Source of the DNA: Agitococcus lubricus
Lineage (GTDB): Bacteria > Pseudomonadota > Gammaproteobacteria > Pseudomonadales > Moraxellaceae
Length of the DNA: 64,000 nt
Assembly: GCF_003051055.1 (NCBI RefSeq)
Contig: NZ_QAON01000001.1
Coordinates: 310,001 to 374,000, forward strand
Direction: 5' to 3'
The notes beneath the pieces were generated by a model. That model was not told the DNA's origin, did not search any database, and saw only the letters and a list, made by a program, of their open reading frames with translations. Position 1 is the stretch's first letter. Every line of letters starts with the position of its first letter. A program made the position numbers and the translations under genes. Below are positions 18,010 through 26,504 of the stretch, piece after piece.

Positions 18010-20487
18010 ATGCCAACACTGTTTGATGCTTATCAGGTTGATTCCAGCCGCTACAATGAAATTTTTGCTGCTGATGGTACTGTCCATCCGCATTGGTATC
18101 GTTTTGCCACGACCCTACAGTCTATGACTGCGTCACAAATGCAGGAACGAGCCGACCTAGTCGCTCAACAAATCCATGAAAATGGTGTCACCTATAATGT
18201 CTATGCCGACCCACAAGGCACTAATCGTCCGTGGCGCTTAGGCCCGATTCCTAATTTAATTCCAGCCGAACAATGGCAAGTCTTAGCCGAAGGTATCACC
18301 CAGCGTGCCACCCTCTTAAACGCCATGTTGGCTGATATTTATGGCGAACAACGACTCATTCGGGAGGGATTAATTCCTGCGGAATTGATTTACGGCCATA
18401 ATAACTTTTTACGCCCCTGTATGGGCATCAAACAGCCTCATAATACCTTTTTACATGTCTATGCCGCCGATGTTGCCCGTGATGCGAATGGCCAATGGTG
18501 GATTATGGCTGACCGCACGCAAACGCCCTCAGGCGCAGGTTATGCCCTCGAAAATAGACAAATCATTGCCCGTGCTTTTCCAGAACTGTATCGTCAACTC
18601 AAAGTACAATCACTCAATGACTACTTTCTTATTTTAAGACAAACACTTAGCCGATTATCACCTAGCAGTGGCGAAGCGCCATTGATAGTCCTACTGACGT
18701 CGGGTCGTTTTAATGAAACCTATTTTGAACATATTTATTTAGCCCGTCACATGGGGATTCCGTTAGTCGAAGGCTACGACCTCACTGTACGCGGCTCGGT
18801 GGTTTATCTAAAAACCCTAAATGGCCTCAAACGTGTGCATGTTATCTTACGACGTCTAGATGATGACTATTGTGACCCGCTTGAATTACGCAGTGACTCT
18901 GCCTTAGGCGTAGCAGGCTTATTAGATGCCGTACGCTCTGGTACCGTGTTAGTCGCCAATGCACTGGGTTCAGGGGTATTGGAGTCGGCAGGTTTATTGG
19001 GCTTTTTACCCAACGCCTGCCAATATTTACTCAAAGAGCCACTCAAACTGCCCTCAATCGCCACATGGTGGTGCGGTGAAGACCCTGTACGAGAAGAAGC
19101 ACTGAGCAAACTCAATCGTTTAGTGGTTAAACCTGCATTTCCTTCTCAGCGTTTTGAACCTGTCTTTGGCGAAAAACTCAGTAAAAAAGAATTGGAGAGC
19201 CTCAAACGCCGCATCGAACGACGCCCCTATGCCTATGTAGCCCAAGAATTAGTTGCCTTAGCACAATCGCCTGTTTGGCACAAAGACACAGGCCAATTTC
19301 AGGCACAATCTTCAGGGATGCGCGTCTATGCTGTCGCTAGCGACGAAGGTTATAGCGTCATGGCTGGCGGCTTATCTCGCGTGGCAAGCCATCACGGTGC
19401 CAATGTTGTCTCTATGCAACGGGGCGGCATCAGTAAAGATACATGGGTATGTTTTGGCCAAAGTACACGTACCGAAAAACCCAAAGTGCGTACTATCGGG
19501 GTGCGCGATTTATTACGCCAAGACCCCTATCTTCCCTCACGCGTTGCCGAAAATATGTTTTGGCTCGGCCGTTATTCGGAGCGTTGTGATAATAATGCCC
19601 GCTTACTGCGCTCTGCGTTATCCCGTCATATTGAACTGGCAGGCGATAGCGATTTAAGTTTAGAAATAGCCCTCGAAAGCTGTCAGTTTTTGGGCTTATA
19701 TCCCGAAGATAAAGACCTCAGTAGCCAATTGTTAGCAGGAATTTGTGACGCAAAATGGGGTAGTAGTTTAGTCTCTAACTTACGCAGTTTGATTTGGTCT
19801 GCCTCGCAAGTACGTGGCCGTCTATCGCAAGAAAACTGGATAACCATTGCCGAATTACAACAAGAAGCCGATAGTTTACGTCCTGAACAGCTCGAACTTG
19901 GCCAAGCCTTATCTTTTGTTGACCGTTTATTGATGTCGTTATCGTCATTAGCAGGGTTTGCGATGGATGACATGACACAAGACAATAGCTGGCGTTTTTT
20001 GATGTTAGGTCGACGTTTAGAGCGTCTTCAGTTTTTGGCCGATATGATTGCTCAACTCTTACAAACTAACGCCGCGATTGAACAAACAGGCTTAGATTGG
20101 CTGCTCGAATTAGCCGATAGCACGATTACCTATCGCAGTCGCTATTTATCAAGTGCACAACTCATTCCTGTGTTGGATTTGATTTTGTTAGACCCCAGTA
20201 ATCCACATTCTTTACAATTTCAGCTCGATACGCTGTTGGCTTATTTGGCACAACTTGACCACGATAACGATTATGGTTTGGCTGCCTTGCGTGAACGACT
20301 ACGCTCCTTAAACTTTGATGTCCTCGAAAGTGAGATGGATTATCCAACGCGTCTGCCACGCGCATTAGGACTGATTGCGGTGTTACTTCAAGACATTGCC
20401 CGTACAGGACGTGACTTATCAGATCATTTGAGCTTACGCTATTTCGCTCATATCGACACCATTAGCCAACCGACGGTATCTGCATAA
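18010..20487 (+). CDS. Circularly permuted ATP-grasp + alpha-E domain protein
   Basis: The protein has 825 residues. About 20-490 is a circularly permuted ATP-grasp (DUF404/DUF407 type) with HVILRRLDDDYCDPLELR, RLVVKPAFPSQRFEPVFG and the conserved GGISKDTWVC end. About 500-815 is the all-helical alpha-E domain (DUF403), starting at SRVAENMFWLGRYSERCDNNARLLR. In many bacteria these are two proteins; here they are fused. The ATP-grasp part is expected to activate a carboxylate as an acyl-phosphate and join it to an amine. Its stop overlaps the start of the next gene by one base, so the two are translationally coupled. Confidence 0.88.
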   Translation: MPTLFDAYQVDSSRYNEIFAADGTVHPHWYRFATTLQSMTASQMQERADLVAQQIHENGVTYNVYADPQGTNRPWRLGPIPNLIPAEQWQVLAEGITQRATLLNAMLADIYGEQRLIREGLIPAELIYGHNNFLRPCMGIKQPHNTFLHVYAADVARDANGQWWIMADRTQTPSGAGYALENRQIIARAFPELYRQLKVQSLNDYFLILRQTLSRLSPSSGEAPLIVLLTSGRFNETYFEHIYLARHMGIPLVEGYDLTVRGSVVYLKTLNGLKRVHVILRRLDDDYCDPLELRSDSALGVAGLLDAVRSGTVLVANALGSGVLESAGLLGFLPNACQYLLKEPLKLPSIATWWCGEDPVREEALSKLNRLVVKPAFPSQRFEPVFGEKLSKKELESLKRRIERRPYAYVAQELVALAQSPVWHKDTGQFQAQSSGMRVYAVASDEGYSVMAGGLSRVASHHGANVVSMQRGGISKDTWVCFGQSTRTEKPKVRTIGVRDLLRQDPYLPSRVAENMFWLGRYSERCDNNARLLRSALSRHIELAGDSDLSLEIALESCQFLGLYPEDKDLSSQLLAGICDAKWGSSLVSNLRSLIWSASQVRGRLSQENWITIAELQQEADSLRPEQLELGQALSFVDRLLMSLSSLAGFAMDDMTQDNSWRFLMLGRRLERLQFLADMIAQLLQTNAAIEQTGLDWLLELADSTITYRSRYLSSAQLIPVLDLILLDPSNPHSLQFQLDTLLAYLAQLDHDNDYGLAALRERLRSLNFDVLESEMDYPTRLPRALGLIAVLLQDIARTGRDLSDHLSLRYFAHIDTISQPTVSA

Positions 20488-21392
20488 TGACTGCTGCGCG
20501 CGCACGTTATCATATTACTCACGAGACCCATTATCGTTATGCGGCTGCCGTGTCTTTGTCACAACAACTGGTACACCTTCAGCCCCGATTTATGCCTTAT
20601 CAGCAGTGTGTCTATCAACAATTGATTATTCGGCCTGAACCCAGCGATAACACCACGATTCATGACAGTTTTGGTAATCCATGTACCTTGTTAGCGTTTA
20701 ATCATCCACACGATGAATTATTGGTCACAGCGAAATTATGTGTAGACGTGTCTAGACGCCAATATCCTGATTTTAGTCAGTCCATGCCGTGGGAAGAGGT
20801 ACTCAAAACCTGCTGTTATCAAGCGAATCGACAATTAGCTGCGGACTTGTTTCAAGCCTTACCCTTTCGGTTTGAATCACCTTTTGTCCATCTCAAGCAT
20901 AGCTTTGCCGATTATGCCGCTGACTGCTTTAGTCCACACTTACCCTTATTATTAGGGGTCAAAGCGCTGATGGAAAAAATATTTAGCGAATTTACCTTCG
21001 ACCCACAAGCCACACACATTGGCACGCCCTTAAGTGAGGTTTTAAGTAAAAAACGCGGCGTATGCCAAGATTTTGCCCATTTAATGCTCGCTTGTTTACG
21101 CTCGATGGGTCTACCCGCACGCTATGTCAGTGGTTATTTATTAACCAATCCACCTGAAGGTCAAGCACGTTTAATTGGCGCGGATGCCTCACATGCATGG
21201 ATTGCTGTCTTTTGCCCGCGTTTAGGTTGGGTAGACTTTGACCCAACAAACAATGTGATTCCCAATATTGAACATATTACCGTGGCATGGGGACGTGATT
21301 TTAGTGATGTTTCGCCACTGCGAGGGGTGATTTTAGGGGGTGGGCAGCATGAATTGGATGTACGTGTCACTGTGATGCCGATGAATCAATAG
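20487..21392 (+). CDS. Transglutaminase family protein (small)
   Basis: This 301-residue protein has an N-terminal beta domain (1-90, YHITHETHYRYAAAVSLSQQLVHLQPR) and a transglutaminase-like core. The catalytic triad is intact: Cys193 (RGVCQDFAHL), His236 (ASHAWIAVF) and Asp252 (VDFDPTNN). The ATG overlaps the preceding stop by one base. It is the third part of the DUF2126/alpha-E cluster and may act as a peptidase or amide-exchange enzyme on that cluster's product. Confidence 0.88.
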   Translation: MTAARARYHITHETHYRYAAAVSLSQQLVHLQPRFMPYQQCVYQQLIIRPEPSDNTTIHDSFGNPCTLLAFNHPHDELLVTAKLCVDVSRRQYPDFSQSMPWEEVLKTCCYQANRQLAADLFQALPFRFESPFVHLKHSFADYAADCFSPHLPLLLGVKALMEKIFSEFTFDPQATHIGTPLSEVLSKKRGVCQDFAHLMLACLRSMGLPARYVSGYLLTNPPEGQARLIGADASHAWIAVFCPRLGWVDFDPTNNVIPNIEHITVAWGRDFSDVSPLRGVILGGGQHELDVRVTVMPMNQ

Positions 21393-21478
21393 CTCATCTT
21401 CAGGACTAAACAAACTCACCGTGACGGGTGGCGCAGCGCATGCTTAACACACGCTGCCCCGCCAACAGCAAAGACTAC

Positions 21479-22345
21479 TTATTTTTTCTTCTTTTTACTT
21501 TCTGTTTTTTCGGTTGGTTCTTTAGTCACTTTTAATAGCTCGACATCAAATACCAACACCGCATTGGGTGGAATAGAGCCAGCACCCATTTCACCATAAG
21601 CCAAAACAGCAGGAATGGTTAAACGAAATTTGCTGCCCTCTTTCATTAACTGCACACCTTCTGTCCAGCCCTGAATCACTTGGTCTAAACGAAACTCAGC
21701 AGGTACACCGCGCGCAACGGAACTATCAAAGACCGTACCATCGGTCAAACGACCTTCATAATGTACCGACACCATGTCGGTGGCTTTAGGTTTTGCGCCT
21801 GTTCCTTCTTTTAAGACTTCATATTGCAAACCCGATGCAGTCGTTGTGACCCCTGCTTTTTTGCCATTTTCTGCTAAAAATTGGGCGCCTAAGGTACGAT
21901 TGGCTTCACCTTGTTTTTGGAACTCGGCTTGTACTTGCGCCATACGACGCTCTTTGTAGTCAGCTAAGACTTGCTTAATTTGGTCTTCGCTTAACAACCC
22001 TTGTTTACCACCGTAACCGTCTTTGAAGCCTGTGACAAATTGTTCAATATTCAAGTCTTCAATGGCCGCTGCATTGTTTTTACCAAAAATAAAACCCAAG
22101 CTATAGGCGACTTTGGCATCTTCATTACTAAATGCAGCACTTTCTGTAGAAACGGGAGAAGGTTTAACTATCTCTCCAGAACCGTTAGCTGTGACACCGC
22201 CACCAAAACCACTAACCACTGGTGTTTTTTGAGTGCCATTCACATCTTGTTTACTCTTTATCATATCTTTTGGTTGATTAGTTGCATCAGCAGCCATCGC
22301 CTGATGAGCAAAAGCTAAGGCGGCAATCAATAATAAACGCTTCAT
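21479..22345 (-). CDS. fkpA: FKBP-type peptidyl-prolyl isomerase, periplasmic
   Basis: This 288-residue protein has a signal peptide (MKRLLLIAALAFAHQAMA), a low-complexity linker, the FKBP_N dimerisation region (AKVAYSLGFIFGKNNAAAIEDLN) and a C-terminal FKBP fold (DMVSVHYEGRLTDGTVFDSS...WTEGVQLMKEGSKFRLTIP...YG...IPPNAVLVFDVELL). It helps proline-limited folding in the periplasm. The tail ends in a run of lysines, which is unusual for E. coli FkpA. It is convergent with the transglutaminase gene. Confidence 0.88.
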   Translation of the reverse strand: MKRLLLIAALAFAHQAMAADATNQPKDMIKSKQDVNGTQKTPVVSGFGGGVTANGSGEIVKPSPVSTESAAFSNEDAKVAYSLGFIFGKNNAAAIEDLNIEQFVTGFKDGYGGKQGLLSEDQIKQVLADYKERRMAQVQAEFQKQGEANRTLGAQFLAENGKKAGVTTTASGLQYEVLKEGTGAKPKATDMVSVHYEGRLTDGTVFDSSVARGVPAEFRLDQVIQGWTEGVQLMKEGSKFRLTIPAVLAYGEMGAGSIPPNAVLVFDVELLKVTKEPTEKTESKKKKK

Positions 22346-22711
22346 ATCTTCTCCAACATTCGTTTTAGACTAAGTTGATGTTATCGGGGGGACTTAGTCT
22401 TTTTATTCTTAGGGTCTGTGCACATAAGGCTGCTGAAGATTGGGATATTTTCATCCGTTAAACACAGGTTATCTTCATGCCTATAGCCTAAACCTAGCAC
22501 CGCAGCGAGCATACGATTCCTTTTTTCATTTGGCTAGTCTTAGTGTGTACTTGAACGTGAATTATCAAACAAATTGCGTAGTAAATATGTGTCATCTATT
22601 CCTAAGTCTAAATAGATACTTAAAAGACACGCTCCAGCCCATGACTATCACCTAGATAAAATCTGTGCATCAACAAACTAAACAGTTAGGAGACATACAT
22701 CCATTAAATTG

Positions 22712-22745
22712 TCTTTTTGTCAGACAAAAAATAATCTTTTTGTCA
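22712..22745. promoter_or_regulatory. Palindrome plus direct repeat, possible operator
   Basis: TTTTTGTC-A-GACAAAAA (22714-22730) is a perfect palindrome. TCTTTTTGTCA occurs at 22712-22722 and again at 22735-22745, 23 bp apart (about two helical turns). The regulator is unknown. Confidence 0.35.
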
Positions 22746-22842
22746 TCGAGATAGGTTAATTTTTAACAGGTATAGATTGCCGTTTTCTTCAGCACACGCT
22801 TTACATACAAGTCCATTATACAGACTTGATAGGCACTAAGAA

Positions 22843-22866
22843 AACGAGCTTCTCGTTATATTTTTT
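22843..22866 (+). terminator. Orphan terminator-like hairpin
   Basis: AACGAG-CTT-CTCGTT is followed by ATATTTTTT. It lies 144 bp before the histone-like gene's ATG, with no CDS upstream on this strand. It could end a small RNA or attenuate transcription into 23010. Confidence 0.5.
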
Positions 22867-23009
22867 AAGGTTTAGACCTTTCGCCATGAGCATGTTTGTT
22901 GCATAGGATTATATATGCCTGTACTCAACGTGAAGTTGAATCTTATCAACGCTGCGCTCAAGGCTCACAGTTAGCCAGTTTCAGACTATCATCCCTTGGA
23001 GACCAAACC

Positions 23010-23675
23010 ATGTCCAGCAAGAAAAAAGCTGCCAAAACCGAAAAATTAGTTGCCGATACTAGCGAACAATTACAGAAGCTCGCTAAAAAAGCGCAAAAAG
23101 AAGCCGAAAAATACATCGAATCCGCTCGTAAGCTAGTTGAAAAAGCAGAAGCCAGCTACAAAGACATTTTAGCCAAATTGTCGCAAGTGATTAAAAATGG
23201 CGATGTCGATGCGCAAAAATTGTTGAAAGATGCACAAACACATGCTGAAGCTGCTTTAGAAGCCGCTAAAAAGGACTACGAAAAAGCCAAAAGTATTTTT
23301 CAAACCAGCGAATTACGCTCTTATGTACAAGCCAAATTTGCTAAAGGCAAAGAAGCGGCTGTCGCTTTAGTTGAAGAAGTGAAAAAAGATGCGGCTGCCG
23401 TGGCCGAAGAAGTGACACATGTGGCCGAAGAAGTGAAAAAAGAAGCCGCTGTCGTGGCCGAAGAAGTCAGCAAAGCCACTGCGTCTGTGAAGCGTACCGT
23501 CACACGTAAAGCCCCTGCTAAAAAAGCCAGCACTGACGGTGAAGCGGCTGCCAAACCTGCCGTCAAACGCACTGTCGCTCGCAAAGCCCCGACTAAAAAG
23601 CCTGCCGTCACTGATGCTGCGCCTGTTGAAGCCGCTGCTGACGTACCTGCAAGCAACGAAACACCAACTGCCTAA
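23010..23675 (+). CDS. Helical, Lys/Ala-rich protein with histone H1-like tail (phasin- or AlgP-like)
   Basis: The protein has 221 residues from ATG 23010 (preceded by TTGGAGA); the longer frame from 22896 has no ribosome site. Residues 1-115 are a charged amphipathic helix/coiled coil. Residues ~115-155 contain two near-identical repeats, VAEEVKK(D/E)AA-VAEEV. The C-terminus has basic repeats, VKRTVTRKAPAKKA and VKRTVARKAPTKKPA, resembling histone H1-like AlgP/HctB tails, followed by an acidic Ala/Glu/Pro end. The first half resembles phasins or apolipoprotein-like proteins. A DNA- or granule-associated structural role is inferred. A strong terminator follows. Confidence 0.6.
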   Translation: MSSKKKAAKTEKLVADTSEQLQKLAKKAQKEAEKYIESARKLVEKAEASYKDILAKLSQVIKNGDVDAQKLLKDAQTHAEAALEAAKKDYEKAKSIFQTSELRSYVQAKFAKGKEAAVALVEEVKKDAAAVAEEVTHVAEEVKKEAAVVAEEVSKATASVKRTVTRKAPAKKASTDGEAAAKPAVKRTVARKAPTKKPAVTDAAPVEAAADVPASNETPTA

Positions 23676-23697
23676 TTATTTCGTGGTTGATGTCGAG

Positions 23698-23721
23698 GGC
23701 GACTTTAGGTCGCCCTTTTTT
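23698..23721 (+). terminator. Terminator of the histone-like gene
   Basis: GGGCGAC-TTTAG-GTCGCCC has a 7-bp perfect stem followed by TTTTTT, 22 bp after the stop codon. Confidence 0.9.
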
Positions 23722-23973
23722 ATGGAACGCCAAAAATTGATACTGATTTATACCCAACGTGGCCTGTACCTCAGTCTAAAACACCGAGACGACGCACAAC
23801 TGTGCCAAGACTATCCAGACTATATGACACATCTTGGTGCATGGTCAGTGGCCGAGCTACGCGATTACTTGCTAACAGAGTATCCTATCTTGAAAGACAG
23901 CATTGACCGACAACTGACACAAGCAGTCAGCGCAACAGACGATTATCGCTTAAGCTGGCCTGTCAATCGTTAG
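23722..23973 (+). CDS. Small hypothetical protein
   Basis: This 83-residue frame has plausible composition (MERQKLILIYTQRGLYLSL...LSWPVNR), but its ATG sits directly after the T-run of the upstream terminator and has no ribosome site. Translation would need a leaderless transcript or a later start. It overlaps the convergent STAS-like gene by 4 bp at the 3' end. No family is recognised. Confidence 0.4.
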   Translation: MERQKLILIYTQRGLYLSLKHRDDAQLCQDYPDYMTHLGAWSVAELRDYLLTEYPILKDSIDRQLTQAVSATDDYRLSWPVNR

Positions 23974-24335
23974 GGCATTAACCACGCTCTGGCTAAAGGT
24001 TCATGCGCGAGGGGAAAATATTTAATCGGAAAAGCAACCAAACCACTTAAAAAGAACAGCTGAGCCGCCGCAGACCATTTTTCTGAACCTAAAATGGCTA
24101 AACTGGTCACATGTTGCTGAATAAAGGCGTCTAACTCGGTGTCGTGCCAGTCGGCTAACTCCTGTAACTGGCTAAAATCTTCCTCAATCACAATCATAAT
24201 GGCTAATTTGCCATGCTGTTTTAAGAGGGCGGCAACTGCTTGTTTGCTTTGAGTAAACTCCTCATGGGTTAATATGCCCGACCCACGTAATACCAATAAT
24301 TGATTGGCTTCAAAATCCACTGTGACCGTCATCAT
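23970..24335 (-). CDS. STAS/SpoIIAA-like protein
   Basis: The protein has 121 residues from ATG 24335 (TAGGG 5 bp upstream). The pattern, a beta strand then an alpha/beta sandwich with a central LAIMIVIEEDFSQLQELADW and a C-terminal hydrophobic helix (AAQLFFLSGLVAFPIKYF), resembles SpoIIAA-like (DUF3478) proteins, which bind small lipophilic ligands or membranes. The function is not established. It is divergent from the ABC-F gene. Confidence 0.55.
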   Translation of the reverse strand: MMTVTVDFEANQLLVLRGSGILTHEEFTQSKQAVAALLKQHGKLAIMIVIEEDFSQLQELADWHDTELDAFIQQHVTSLAILGSEKWSAAAQLFFLSGLVAFPIKYFPLAHEPLARAWLMP

Positions 24336-24519
24336 CGTTACCCTAATCTTGCGTAAATCCAATTTTCAGTCAACACCCGCTTTGTTGAGCTATGGGTCGA
24401 CTTTCCATCATTCAATCACATTCTACCTAAGTCTTAGGGATAAAACAGCCAGACTTCTACCCTAAAATGATGACAAGCCGCTACAATAGCGCCCGACTTT
24501 GACCAAGGCTGTGCCCACC

Positions 24520-26409
24520 ATGATTCAGTACCAAGATTTAACCTTACGCCGTAGTGGCCGCGTATTATTTGCTAATGCCGCTGGCATGATTCACCCTTCA
24601 TGGAAAGTTGCTCTGACAGGCGAAAATGGCGCAGGTAAATCCAGCTTTTTTTCTGCCTTGTTGGGCGGATTAACACCCGATGCAGGCACATTATCACGGC
24701 CACAAAGTTGGACAGTGGCACACATGGCACAAGAGGTAGCTGCCTTGAGCCAAAAAGCCATCGACTTTGTATTAGATGGCGACAAAGAATGGCGACAAAT
24801 TAACAATGCGCTCGAAAGTGAACAAGACGACAATAAATTAGCTGATTTATATAGCGAGTTTGACAGTATTGATGGTTATACCGCCCCTGCACGCGCTGCA
24901 CAATTGTTAGCGGGTTTAGGCTTTAGCGAAAGTGCACAACAAAAATCGGTCAGTGAGTTTTCGGGCGGTTGGCGGATGCGCCTAAATTTGGCACAGGCCT
25001 TGATGTGCCGCTCTGATTTATTGATGCTTGACGAACCCACTAACCACTTAGACTTAGATGCCATTTTATGGCTTGAAGATTGGCTCAATCGTTATCAAGG
25101 CACATTAATCTTAATTTCGCATGATAGAGACTTTTTGGATGCCACTGTGGGTCATATTTTGCATATCGAACAGCAAACCATGACCCTGTATACAGGCAAT
25201 TACACCACCTTTGAACGTACCCGCGCTGAGCGTTTAGCGCAGCATCAGCAAGCCTTTGAAAAACAACAAAGTGAAATGGCGCATTTGCAAAAATACATCG
25301 ACCGTTTTCGCGCTCAAGCCACTAAAGCTCGTCAAGCACAAAGCCGTATTAAACAACTCGAACGTATGGTGCTGATTGCGCCTGCTCATGTTGATTCCGC
25401 CTTTAGCTTTAGTTTTAGAGAGCCTGCGAAAATGGGCACACCACTGATTCGTTTAGACAGTGTGAACGCAGGTTACGGCGATAAGGTGATTGTGAATCAA
25501 ATTAATCTCAATATTAGCCCCGATACCCGTATTGGTTTATTAGGGCCAAATGGTGCGGGCAAATCCACACTCATTAAAACATTAGTGGGCGAAATTCCAT
25601 TATTAGCAGGCGAACGGGTATGTAGCGAACATTTAGTGTTAGGCTATTTTGCCCAACACCAAGTCGACCATTTAGATATGGACGCATCGCCGTTATTAGC
25701 TTTAACCCGTATTGCACCACGTACGTCCGAACTCGAACTACGTAAATTTTTAGGCAGTTTTGGTTTTAATGGTGACCGTGTTACTACCACTGTTGAAAAC
25801 TTTTCGGGCGGTGAAAAAGCGCGTTTAGCTTTGGCCTTAATTGTGTGGCAACGACCCAATGTATTAGTGTTAGATGAACCCACCAACCATCTCGACTTGG
25901 AAATGCGTCATGCGTTAAGTATGGCCTTGCAAGCCTTTACGGGTGCGTTAATTGTGGTATCGCACGATAGACAACTTTTAGGCAGTTGTTGTGATGAGTT
26001 TATGTTGGTAGCCGATGGCAAAATTGATATTTTTGGTGGCTCGTTGGTTGATTACGCCGCATGGCTAAAAGAGTGGCGCGCCAAACAAGATGTGAAGGTT
26101 GAAAGCACCGCTACCCGTCAAGAAAAACGCGAAGAACGGCAACAAGTTAAAAATACAGGCGACAATTTGCATATTTTACGCCCTTTACGTCAACAAGCCG
26201 AAAAATTAGAAGCAAAATTTAATCGTCTCACCGAACAGCAAAAGACCTTAGCCGCACAACTTGAAGACATGACTCTTTATTTAGAGGCCAACAAAGACAA
26301 ACTCAAAAAAGTCTTAGCCGAAAAAAACAAAGTTGATAACGAATTGGCAGAGGTAGAAGTGGCTTATTTACAAGCCTTAGAAGCCTATGAGTTAGCAGGA
26401 GGTCAGTAA
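24520..26409 (+). CDS. ABC-F family ATPase (YheS/Uup type)
   Basis: The protein has 629 residues from ATG 24520 (MIQYQDLTLRRSGRVLF), matching the usual YheS start; TTG 24499 is rejected. Two complete ABC modules are present: GENGAGKSS/FSGGWRMRLNLAQAL/LLMLDEPTNHLDLD and GPNGAGKST/FSGGEKARLALAL/VLVLDEPTNHLDLEM. The inter-module linker (about 235-305) is helical and basic (the P-site tRNA-interaction motif), and the C-terminus is a coiled coil (about 540-629). It has no membrane domain; these proteins act on the ribosome as translation factors. A double hairpin follows. Confidence 0.9.
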   Translation: MIQYQDLTLRRSGRVLFANAAGMIHPSWKVALTGENGAGKSSFFSALLGGLTPDAGTLSRPQSWTVAHMAQEVAALSQKAIDFVLDGDKEWRQINNALESEQDDNKLADLYSEFDSIDGYTAPARAAQLLAGLGFSESAQQKSVSEFSGGWRMRLNLAQALMCRSDLLMLDEPTNHLDLDAILWLEDWLNRYQGTLILISHDRDFLDATVGHILHIEQQTMTLYTGNYTTFERTRAERLAQHQQAFEKQQSEMAHLQKYIDRFRAQATKARQAQSRIKQLERMVLIAPAHVDSAFSFSFREPAKMGTPLIRLDSVNAGYGDKVIVNQINLNISPDTRIGLLGPNGAGKSTLIKTLVGEIPLLAGERVCSEHLVLGYFAQHQVDHLDMDASPLLALTRIAPRTSELELRKFLGSFGFNGDRVTTTVENFSGGEKARLALALIVWQRPNVLVLDEPTNHLDLEMRHALSMALQAFTGALIVVSHDRQLLGSCCDEFMLVADGKIDIFGGSLVDYAAWLKEWRAKQDVKVESTATRQEKREERQQVKNTGDNLHILRPLRQQAEKLEAKFNRLTEQQKTLAAQLEDMTLYLEANKDKLKKVLAEKNKVDNELAEVEVAYLQALEAYELAGGQ

Positions 26410-26415
26410 TTCGAT

Positions 26416-26446
26416 GACTTAGACCTTTTACGACAAGGTCTAAGTC
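26416..26446. terminator. Hairpin after the ABC-F gene
   Basis: GACTTAGACCTT/AAGGTCTAAGTC is a 12-bp perfect stem with a 7-nt loop, between convergent genes. It has no long U tract. Confidence 0.6.
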
Positions 26447-26465
26447 CTAAATGCTCCTTGTGTCG

Positions 26466-26487
26466 CCGCCCCTCTGTCGAGGGGCGG
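26466..26487. terminator. GC-rich hairpin between convergent genes
   Basis: CCGCCCCTC-TGTC-GAGGGGCGG is a 9-bp perfect stem with a tetraloop, 18 bp from the stop of the diguanylate cyclase gene. It is the stronger of two hairpins in this gap. Confidence 0.6.
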
Positions 26488-26504
26488 TATACAAACGTAT
26501 TCGT

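Larger units (their letters stand above)
22346..23009. other. Long intergenic region with palindromes and an orphan terminator
   Basis: This 664-bp region lies between divergent fkpA and the histone-like gene and has no convincing protein gene. It contains a 17-bp palindrome (22714-22730), a direct repeat of TCTTTTTGTCA, and a terminator-like hairpin at 22843-22866 with no gene before it on the plus strand. A small RNA or a regulated leader is possible. Confidence 0.45.

Noticed and set aside
22440..22655. 71-codon frame in the fkpA/histone-like gap
   Set aside because: No ribosome site, no recognisable domain, composition like non-coding DNA.
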